5,139 bases of DNA from Candidatus Methanomethylophilaceae archaeon (GTDB lineage: Archaea; Thermoplasmatota; Thermoplasmata; Methanomassiliicoccales; Methanomethylophilaceae). Position numbers and translations under genes: made by a program. Positions 1-5,013 of this stretch are shown here, in pieces. Each line of letters opens with the position of its first letter. Position 1 is the first letter of the stretch. Below the pieces are notes generated by a model. It saw nothing but the letters and a program-made list of their open reading frames with translations, was not told the DNA's origin and ran no database searches. Location of the stretch: positions 1-5,139 of the forward strand of contig JAFVET010000216.1 in the NCBI GenBank assembly GCA_017475875.1, given 5' to 3'.

Positions 1-179
1 TCCGGGTCACCGACCATCTTTTCCAGGCTTTCGAAATCACCTATCGGGAAGCAGAGGTCGGTGTTGTACCTGTGTTCGAGGACGACCCCCGCGGACTGGA
101 ACGAGGAGCGCATCATGTCCCAGGGCTCGCGGAACTTCGGCGACCTCAGGGACCCGTTGTCGACGAAGATCCCGCGCAT
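1..179 (-). CDS. Probable RimK-like ATP-grasp ligase, N-terminal fragment (runs off left edge)
   Basis: Only the first 59 codons are in the window, starting from the ATG at 179 and leaving the window in frame. The start is supported by AGGAG at 188-192, eight bases upstream, and lies inside the end of the nth gene (34-nt overlap), suggesting translational coupling. The fragment begins MRGIFVDNGSL, followed by SPKFREPWDMM, AGVVLEHRYNTDL and ESLEKMVGDP. This pattern (a first beta-strand ending in an Asn, a K-F helix segment, then a 'GV.LE...N.DL' strand) resembles the pre-ATP-grasp domain of RimK-type alpha-L-glutamate ligases, which add amino acids to a carboxylate using ATP. The ATP-grasp core that would prove this lies outside the window, so the family call is inference from a short region. 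It is the third gene of an apparent folC-nth operon. Confidence 0.55.
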   Translation of the reverse strand, partial: MRGIFVDNGSLRSPKFREPWDMMRSSFQSAGVVLEHRYNTDLCFPIGDFESLEKMVGDP

Positions 180-850
180 CGTTTCGTCTCCTGCTGGTGT
201 TCGAGGTTGTACCTGCACATGTCCGACACGGGGCACTTCCCGCAGCGTGGGTGGTTGGGAAGGCATATCTCCTGCCCGTGGCGCACCAGGTATCTGTTGA
301 TGTCCGACCAGCGTTCCTCGGGCGTGATGGCCATGAGGGCGAACTCCGTGGCCTCCGGATCCTTCGTATCGACCAACCCCATGAGGTTGGAGATCCTGTG
401 CACGTGGGTGTCGACGCAGACCGACGGTATGCACATCGCGTAAGACCTGACGCACGCGGCCGTCTTCCTTCCGACCATCGGAAGTTTTACCATCTCCTCG
501 GTCTCCGACGGGACCTCCCCGCCGTATTGGTCGCGGATGATGCGGCAGCAGCCGACAATCGCCTTGGCTTTCTGGTTGGGGAACCCTGCGGGTCTGATCA
601 GTACGGAGAGTTCGTCGGGGTCGGCTTCGGCCAGTTCCTCGAGAGTCGGATATCTGTGGAAGAGGTTGTCCGACGCCTTGCGGGTGTTGTCGTCCTTGGT
701 GCGTTGTGAGAGGATAGTCGCGACCAGCACATGGAAGGGGTCGCAGGGCCATTCCGGGTTCAGTCCTTCCGAGTTCCTGCCTGGATAGGCCCCTCCCTGA
801 TAGATGGTCGATAAGACATCTAGGATTTTCACGACTTTGTTTCCAGCCAT
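146..850 (-). CDS. nth: Endonuclease III (DNA glycosylase/AP lyase)
   Basis: This 234-residue base-excision-repair enzyme would remove oxidised pyrimidines from DNA and nick the abasic site by beta-elimination. The early helix has LSQRTKD (residues 48-54), the archaeal form of the LSAQTTD motif. The helix-hairpin-helix is LPMVGRKTA (123-131) with the catalytic Lys at 129. The catalytic Asp is D147 in VDTHVHR. The [4Fe-4S] loop is complete at C196, C203, C206 and C212 (C-x6-C-x2-C-x5-C). Length is normal for the family (E. coli 211) plus a short polar tail that overlaps the next gene. The frame is open upstream as far as 1432, but the ATG at 850 is chosen because GGGAGG (858-863) lies seven bases before it and the protein match begins there. 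The start overlaps the folC stop by 22 nt. One deviation: the usual Gly of LPGVGRKT is Met125. Confidence 0.95.
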   Translation of the reverse strand: MAGNKVVKILDVLSTIYQGGAYPGRNSEGLNPEWPCDPFHVLVATILSQRTKDDNTRKASDNLFHRYPTLEELAEADPDELSVLIRPAGFPNQKAKAIVGCCRIIRDQYGGEVPSETEEMVKLPMVGRKTAACVRSYAMCIPSVCVDTHVHRISNLMGLVDTKDPEATEFALMAITPEERWSDINRYLVRHGQEICLPNHPRCGKCPVSDMCRYNLEHQQETKRCAGSSSTTGP

Positions 851-2067
851 TCCAGCGCCTCCCTGACCGCCACGAACGAACCCGTGACCAGCGTGTACCC
901 TTCTTCCGAGGTCGCGAGGTCCATAGCCTCCGCCACGCTCCCGCAGACCGTGACCGGGCACCCGACCTTCTCCGCCGCCTCCGACATGGTTTCCACCTTC
1001 GCCGCCCTGGGCGAGGAGAGCGGGGCCAGGTACACGCGCCCTATCTTCGATATCTCCTTCAGTATCCCGACATGGTCCTTGTCGGACAGCATGCCTGTGA
1101 CGACGTTCGTCTTCCCGTAGATGCGTGGGACGTCTTTCGCAAGCACGACGGCTCCGGCCGTCGTGTGCGTCGGGTCGACGATGATGCGGGTGCCTTCGAC
1201 GTGCTGCATCCTGAATGGCAGGTGGCACGATGACAATCCGGACTCTATGTCCCACGGTCCTTCTTTGTTTTCTATCTGCCTGACGGCTTCCACTGCCAAG
1301 GCGGCGTTTTCCATCTGGTACGACCCAGGGATGCCGATCTCGTACCTCTGACCTTTGTAGGAGATGACGCTCCCGGACATCCCGAGTTCTACAAGTTTTA
1401 CAGATGTCCTGTCGACGCGGACCGTCGGACAACCCAGTTCTTCGGCCTCTTCCCCTATGACGGAATCGGTCTCGGGGTTACCCAGGTACACGCAGGGGAC
1501 GCCCTTCTTCATGATCCCCGCCTTCGCACGGGCGATGTCCCCGATGGTCGGCCCCAGGAAGGCGGCGTGTTCCATCGATAGGCTGGTTATCACGCTCACC
1601 TCCGGGATGATGACGTTCGTGGAATCCTCGCGTCCGCCCATCCCCACCTCGATGACGGCGACGTCCACCCTCTCTTCGGAGAACAGCAGGAACGCGGTGG
1701 CGGTGAGGACCTCGAAACGTGTGCACAGCATGCCTTCTACGGCCATCGCCTCGACGTGCGGACGCACCTTCCCGATCGTGGAATCCAACTTTTCGATGGA
1801 GACGTCCCTGCCGTCGACCTGGAAGCATTCCGTGACGGACAGCACCTCCGGCGAGGTGAACTTCCCCGACCTGAGTCCGGAGGACCTGACGATCGACTCG
1901 ATCATCGCGCACGTGGATCCTTTGCCGTTGCTCCCAGCGACGTGGACCGTGCGCAGGCGGTCCTGCGGATCCCCCAGGCGGTGCATCAGCTCCCGGATCC
2001 TGTCGAGACCGAGGTCTATCCCCCTGGACGAGAGCCCGTCCATCCACACGACGTTCCTCTGCTCCAT
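829..2067 (-). CDS. folC: FolC-like Mur ligase family protein (folylpolyglutamate/dihydrofolate synthase family)
   Basis: This 412-residue ATP-dependent amide ligase belongs to the folylpolyglutamate synthase/Mur ligase superfamily, whose members join an amino acid (usually glutamate) to a carboxylate on a cofactor or precursor. The opening GLSSRGIDLGLDRI is typical of FolC. The P-loop AGSNGKGST spans residues 44-52. Next come TRFEVLTATAFLLF (116-129) and VIEVGMGGREDSTNVI (138-153). The segment SMEHAAFLGPTIGDIARAKAGI (164-185) contains the Mg-site His region and the KAGI lysine that is carbamylated in this family. The C-terminal domain differs from the bacterial signature: LPFRMQ (283-288) stands for PGRME, and VDPTHTTAGA (297-306) for DGAHNP. 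The ATG at 2067 is preferred over the GTG at 2091 because a TATA-like box sits at 2093-2098, just upstream of that GTG. It is first gene of the folC-nth-ligase operon. The exact substrate (folate, another pterin or F420) is not determined. Confidence 0.85.
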   Translation of the reverse strand: MEQRNVVWMDGLSSRGIDLGLDRIRELMHRLGDPQDRLRTVHVAGSNGKGSTCAMIESIVRSSGLRSGKFTSPEVLSVTECFQVDGRDVSIEKLDSTIGKVRPHVEAMAVEGMLCTRFEVLTATAFLLFSEERVDVAVIEVGMGGREDSTNVIIPEVSVITSLSMEHAAFLGPTIGDIARAKAGIMKKGVPCVYLGNPETDSVIGEEAEELGCPTVRVDRTSVKLVELGMSGSVISYKGQRYEIGIPGSYQMENAALAVEAVRQIENKEGPWDIESGLSSCHLPFRMQHVEGTRIIVDPTHTTAGAVVLAKDVPRIYGKTNVVTGMLSDKDHVGILKEISKIGRVYLAPLSSPRAAKVETMSEAAEKVGCPVTVCGSVAEAMDLATSEEGYTLVTGSFVAVREALEWLETKS

Positions 2068-2092
2068 AACGACATCCCGAATCCCTGGCACG

Positions 2093-2098
2093 ATTTAA
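2093..2098 (-). promoter_or_regulatory. TATA-like box for the folC-nth operon
   Basis: On the minus strand this reads TTAAAT. Its centre is about 28 bases before the ATG at 2067, the distance expected between an archaeal TATA box and a transcription start. This would give a nearly leaderless mRNA, consistent with the weak Shine-Dalgarno before this start. It is judged by position and AT-richness in a GC-rich surround; a clear purine-rich BRE is not evident. Confidence 0.45.
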
Positions 2099-2109
2099 CG
2101 GTTGGCGGG

Positions 2110-2129
2110 ATGCCTTCCCGGGGAGGCAT
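2110..2129. promoter_or_regulatory. Near-perfect 20-bp palindrome between divergent promoters
   Basis: The two 10-base arms, ATGCCTTCCC and GGGGAGGCAT, are inverted repeats with a single mismatched pair and no spacer. The site sits in the 99-bp gap between the leftward folC start and the rightward hypA start. It lies between a TATA-like box facing left (2093-2098) and a T-rich element facing right (2137-2144). The position and symmetry suggest an operator for a dimeric regulator acting on one or both promoters. As RNA it could also form a hairpin with almost no loop, which is less favourable. The regulator is unknown. Confidence 0.4.
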
Positions 2130-2136
2130 GTAATCC

Positions 2137-2144
2137 TTTTCTAT
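2137..2144 (+). promoter_or_regulatory. Candidate TATA-like element for the hypA operon
   Basis: TTTTCTAT is centred about 26 bases upstream of the hypA ATG at 2167, so transcription would begin at or next to the start codon. An alternative is TGTAATC at 2129-2135, which would leave a leader of roughly ten bases containing the G-run at 2158-2163. Neither matches an archaeal consensus well. Confidence 0.3.
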
Positions 2145-2166
2145 CGGTGGCACAATCGGGGGGACG

Positions 2167-2541
2167 ATGCACGAGGTATCAGTAGTGTCCACCCTGGTCA
2201 AGGCCGTTCTCAAAGAACTCGAGAACCACAGGACGACCAAGGTGAACCGCGTCGCCCTGCTCATCGGCGTCCTCAACAACCTCGGCGAGGAGCAGATGAG
2301 GTTCGCGTACGAGATCGTTACGCGCGGGACCATCCTCGAGGGTTCGGAACTCGTAATAGAGGAGGAACCGGTCGAGGCCGAGTGCCGTTCGTGCGGATAC
2401 AGAGGCCCCGTCGACATGCTTGAGGATCCCGATTTCGGTCACGACATCCCGGTCCTGGCGTGTCCCAGGTGCCACGGTCCGATCACCGTGGTCAAGGGTC
2501 AGTCATGTACGGTCAAGTACATGGATATCGAGGAGGAATGA
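2167..2541 (+). CDS. hypA: Hydrogenase maturation nickel metallochaperone HypA
   Basis: This 124-residue protein delivers nickel, usually with the GTPase HypB, to the large subunit of [NiFe]-hydrogenases in the cytoplasm. It starts with MHE, whose His2 with the N-terminal amine and Glu3 forms the Ni(II) site. The zinc domain has two Cys pairs, C73-x2-C76 and C99-x2-C102, with a 22-residue insert between them. That insert is longer than in E. coli HypA and recalls longer archaeal versions. The segment NRVALLIGVLNNLGEEQMRFAYEIVTRGT follows the family pattern of a strand, a Gly turn and the helix carrying L..AFE-like residues. A G-run at 2158-2163 is the only Shine-Dalgarno-like sequence near the start. 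The stop is one base from the hypD ATG, so the two genes are almost certainly cotranscribed. Length is normal for the family. Confidence 0.95.
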   Translation: MHEVSVVSTLVKAVLKELENHRTTKVNRVALLIGVLNNLGEEQMRFAYEIVTRGTILEGSELVIEEEPVEAECRSCGYRGPVDMLEDPDFGHDIPVLACPRCHGPITVVKGQSCTVKYMDIEEE

Positions 2542-2542
2542 G

Positions 2543-3625
2543 ATGTTCAAATACCGCGACGAGGCCACGGCCAAGAAGATTCTGAGCAACATAGCCGCGA
2601 TGCACATGGAGGCCAAGTTCATGCACATCTGCGGGACCCACCAGGACGCGATAGTGAGGTTCGGACTGGAGGAGATGCTCAGGGACGTCGGGATAGAGAT
2701 CTCGCAGGGCCCCGGGTGTCCCGTGTGCGTGACGACCAGCAGGGAGATCGCCGATGCCATAACGTTGGCCCGCAACGGTGTGACCGTGACCGCATTCGGC
2801 GACATGATGAGGGTCCCGACGACGATAGGTTCGCTCTTCGACGCCAAGGCCGACGGAGCTGACGTCAGGATAGTCTACTCCATAGACGACGCGCTGCAGA
2901 TGGCCAGGGAGCAGGAGAAACCCCTGGTGTTCATCGGTGTGGGGTTCGAGACGACCGCACCGTCGACAGGCGTTCCTTTGGTCAAGGGGACATGTCCCGA
3001 CAACTTCAGCATCTACAGCTGCCACCGCATCTGCCCCCCTGTGATCGATACGCTGTTCGAGCTTGGCGAGACCACGATCCAGGGGCTGATCATGCCCGGG
3101 CATGTGGCGGTCATCACCGGATCGGAGTTCTTCAGGCCCGTCTCCGAGAAGTACCACGTCCCGCAGGTCGTGGCCGGGTTCGAGCCTCTGGACATCCTGA
3201 TGTCCGTGTACATGCTGTGCAAGCAGCTTAAGGACGGGAGGGCGGAGATCGAGAACGAGTACACCCGTCTGGTCAGGCCCGAGGGCAACCCGGTGGCTAT
3301 GGACATCATGTGGAAGGTCTTCGAACCCGTCGACAGGGCCTGGAGGGGATTCCCGGTGATCCCGAAGAGCGCCCTCGCGATCAAACCGGAATACGCCGAC
3401 CACGACGCCACCAAGGTGCATGCCGACATATTGGCGAAGACTCCGCACGTGGAGGACGAGGCTACCGGATGCCGTTGCGGGGACGTCCTGCGCGGATTGA
3501 TCAAGTCTGAGCAATGTCCGATGTTCGGGAAGGTCTGCAAACCGACCAGCCCCAAGGGGCCGTGCATGGTATCGGCCGAAGGCAACTGCAGCATAGCCTA
3601 CCGTCTCGGATCAAAGAGGTTGTGA
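2543..3625 (+). CDS. hypD: Hydrogenase maturation iron-sulfur protein HypD
   Basis: This 360-residue scaffold protein, with HypC, holds the iron on which the two CN and one CO ligands of the [NiFe] centre are assembled. Visible family motifs are HICGTH (residues 28-33, C30), GPGCPVCVT (56-64, C59 and C62), GVGFETTAP (132-140), MPGHVAVITG (184-193) and VAGFEPLDIL (210-219). The C-terminal Fe-S region is CRCGDVLRGL (310-319), then C325, C332, C341 and C349 in the 'C.MFGK.C.P..P.G.CMVS.EG.C' pattern. The frame is open upstream from 2420 inside hypA, but ATG 2543 is chosen because AGGAGG (2531-2536) lies six bases before it and family similarity starts there. Position 34-35 reads QD after CGTH, where many homologues have a T/H-containing sequence. 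No hypC, hypB, hypE or hypF is adjacent. The stop is two bases from the next start. Confidence 0.96.
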   Translation: MFKYRDEATAKKILSNIAAMHMEAKFMHICGTHQDAIVRFGLEEMLRDVGIEISQGPGCPVCVTTSREIADAITLARNGVTVTAFGDMMRVPTTIGSLFDAKADGADVRIVYSIDDALQMAREQEKPLVFIGVGFETTAPSTGVPLVKGTCPDNFSIYSCHRICPPVIDTLFELGETTIQGLIMPGHVAVITGSEFFRPVSEKYHVPQVVAGFEPLDILMSVYMLCKQLKDGRAEIENEYTRLVRPEGNPVAMDIMWKVFEPVDRAWRGFPVIPKSALAIKPEYADHDATKVHADILAKTPHVEDEATGCRCGDVLRGLIKSEQCPMFGKVCKPTSPKGPCMVSAEGNCSIAYRLGSKRL

Positions 3626-5013
3626 ACATGGCGATAATGACAGAGGTGAAACTGCGCAACAGGGTACTCGTAATAACGAACGACTCCACGGTGTTCACGA
3701 ACAAGACGGGCGTCGCGTCCGCCTTCGACATGTTCGCCGGGAGGGCGACCGAGGTCAAGAACCTCGTCGCGCGCCTGGACACCATGGTGGACGACAAGGG
3801 ACGCAAGGTCTGCGACGTCTCCTACGGTGTGATATCCACCTTCTACGGCTTCGTCCCCGGGAACTACACGGTCATGGCCTACGACAGGGTCATGTCGACT
3901 CCGGAGGAATACGAGTATGTGGATTCCAAGAGGGGCTTCGTGGAACAGACGTCGTTCCTGTGCAAGGCGTTCGACATCGTGATATTCTGTATACCCAAGG
4001 CCATGTTCGGCATGTTCCTGGACCGTGGGGACATCGACGACGGGAAGGTCATCGCGGTGACCAGCCCCGACTTCAAGGACCGGTGCACCGAGAGGGAATG
4101 GATATTCCTGGAGAGGACCGGACCCAGGGTCGGGGCTTCGAACGCCGACGAGATCGAGAGGCTCGTCAGGGAAGTCTGCTCGACGGAGGAGTGAGCGTTC
4201 CCCGACCGCCCTTCCGAGGCGGTCGAGGGGCGTACTGCCTTCGTATCTTTTTCCGAAAGCGCATTCGATGATGTCGTCGATCGCCTTTTCGCCTATGTCG
4301 CGTGGGATCAGACCCCATCCGATGCAGTCGTCGAGGTGCTCGACGGCCGAGACTATGGGTAGCATCCCCTGTAATTGTTCGATGTCTTCAGGGATTCCGG
4401 AGCAGCCGCATTCCTTCAACCTGAGGGTGACGTCGCGACGTGACTTCGCGGACACACCGTTCATTTCCGCGGATTCGAGGACCGCCTCGATGGTGGTTGC
4501 ACCGATCAGCTCGCCGAGCTTGTTGTGGTTCCCCGCCCCCCTCAGGCGGAGGTCGGAGTCCGTCTTTCTGACGATGTAGACGTCCTGTACCGAAGCGCCG
4601 GATGCCGGTACGCCGTCGCACCTTAGGCGGAGGTGCTGTATGGCGGCCGTTTTTCCCTCGGAAGCGGTGATGGCCGCGCGGCACATCGTGTGGAGGGGCA
4701 TGTCGCAGTCCGCCATGACGACGATTACGACCTCGCCGCCTTCCTCACAAGAGCTCACGCCCGCGCGTTCCAAACCTCCCGAAAGGTCCGCGAAGGCCGA
4801 TGTCGTGATCGACGTCTCTCCGACGGACCTATGTGAAACCGCAGTTTTAGAAGGGTCACCTATGATGCGGACGGATACCACCCCGTCTTCCACGGAATCT
4901 TCCATGTTACCGATGCGGATTTCACGTACCCCTTCCACCATGCCGGTGCGCGTGGAGAACAAGTCGTAGCGTCCTTCACCCAACGGTACCGTGAAGAAGT
5001 CCTCGGTTCCCAT
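3598..5013 (-). CDS. cbiZ: CbiZ-like adenosylcobinamide amidohydrolase; open frame continues antisense into the neighbouring operon
   Basis: CbiZ enzymes cleave the aminopropanol side chain of adenosylcobinamide to give adenosylcobyric acid, allowing scavenged corrinoids to enter B12 synthesis. The match is clearest at residues 94-182: EVVIVVMADCDMP, then AAITASEGKTAAIQHLRL, ASGASVQDVYIVRK and GAGNHNKLGELIGATTIEAV. These follow the family order of strand, 'A..TA.EAKTAA...L', 'TGT.TD..vV', 'Y.G..T..GELIG'. The usual TGT.TD is here SGASVQD. ATG 5013 is set by GGGAGGT (5020-5026), six bases upstream. A helical extension (about residues 186-273) follows the domain. The frame then lacks a stop and continues opposite the 188-residue gene to a TAG at 3598-3600. 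That tail (residues 274-471) is His/Arg/Val/Gly-rich and shadow-like. I therefore support only about 4195-5013 as real coding; the true 3' end is unresolved (frameshift, lost stop or genuine read-through). Confidence 0.65.
   Translation of the reverse strand: MGTEDFFTVPLGEGRYDLFSTRTGMVEGVREIRIGNMEDSVEDGVVSVRIIGDPSKTAVSHRSVGETSITTSAFADLSGGLERAGVSSCEEGGEVVIVVMADCDMPLHTMCRAAITASEGKTAAIQHLRLRCDGVPASGASVQDVYIVRKTDSDLRLRGAGNHNKLGELIGATTIEAVLESAEMNGVSAKSRRDVTLRLKECGCSGIPEDIEQLQGMLPIVSAVEHLDDCIGWGLIPRDIGEKAIDDIIECAFGKRYEGSTPLDRLGRAVGERSLLRRADFPDEPLDLVGVRSPDPGSGPLQEYPFPLGAPVLEVGAGHRDDLPVVDVPTVQEHAEHGLGYTEYHDVERLAQERRLFHEAPLGIHILVFLRSRHDPVVGHDRVVPGDEAVEGGYHTVGDVADLASLVVHHGVQARDEVLDLGRPPGEHVEGGRDARLVREHRGVVRYYEYPVAQFHLCHYRHVHNLFDPRR
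3628..4194 (+). CDS. Conserved-looking protein of unknown function, third gene of the hypA-hypD operon
   Basis: This 188-residue protein is not recognised with certainty. It starts at ATG 3628, two bases after hypD, with AGAGGT (3615-3620) seven bases upstream; M4 (3637) is a weaker alternative. It is judged real because it has a start signal, operon spacing and globular protein composition, whereas the frame opposite reads like a shadow. Visible segments are a first strand RVLVITNDS (12-20), then NKTGVASAFDMFAGRATEVKNLV (25-47), DVSYGVISTFYGFVPGNYTVMAYD (63-86), a strand DIVIFCIPKAMFGMF (116-130), GKVIAVTSPDF (139-149) and WIFLERTGPRVG (158-169). There is no signal peptide or clear membrane span, so it is probably cytoplasmic. 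Five Cys (62, 112, 121, 153, 184) form no obvious cluster motif. The order strand / 'MFAGR' helix / 'S.YG.I..' / 'YD' weakly recalls the YaaA/DUF6884-type layout; this is only an impression. Cotranscription suggests a link to hydrogenase maturation, which is inference. Confidence 0.85.
   Translation: MAIMTEVKLRNRVLVITNDSTVFTNKTGVASAFDMFAGRATEVKNLVARLDTMVDDKGRKVCDVSYGVISTFYGFVPGNYTVMAYDRVMSTPEEYEYVDSKRGFVEQTSFLCKAFDIVIFCIPKAMFGMFLDRGDIDDGKVIAVTSPDFKDRCTEREWIFLERTGPRVGASNADEIERLVREVCSTEE
4200..4252 (+). terminator. Hairpin plus T-run ending the hypA-hypD operon
   Basis: Six bases after the stop of the 188-residue gene, CCCCGACCGCC (4200-4210) pairs with GGCGGTCGAGGGG (4218-4230) over 11 base pairs, with one bulged A at 4226 and a 7-base loop. 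A run of five T follows at 4248-4252 within an AT-richer stretch. T-runs end archaeal transcription, and the strong stem could add pausing or 3' end protection. The T-run is about 17 bases from the stem, so this is not a classic bacterial-style terminator. The same bases are read as codons 262-272 of the cbiZ-like frame on the other strand. Confidence 0.55.

Noticed and set aside
851..1432. Longer nth start giving 428 residues
   Set aside because: The extra 194 residues are an out-of-frame reading of folC; family similarity begins at ATG 850, which has a good Shine-Dalgarno.
1364..2098. 244-codon open frame on the + strand opposite folC
   Set aside because: Ser/Thr/Pro/Arg-rich shadow of folC with no ribosome site or recognisable motif.
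2420..2542. Longer hypD start giving 401 residues
   Set aside because: The extension is an out-of-frame reading of hypA; ATG 2543 has AGGAGG at the right distance and matches the family start.
2513..3514. 333-codon open frame on the - strand opposite hypD
   Set aside because: His/Arg/Gly/Val-rich shadow of a certain hypD gene; open because of high GC at third codon positions.
3514..3627. Longer start for the 188-residue gene (226 residues)
   Set aside because: The added part is an out-of-frame reading of the hypD end; ATG 3628 has its own ribosome site.
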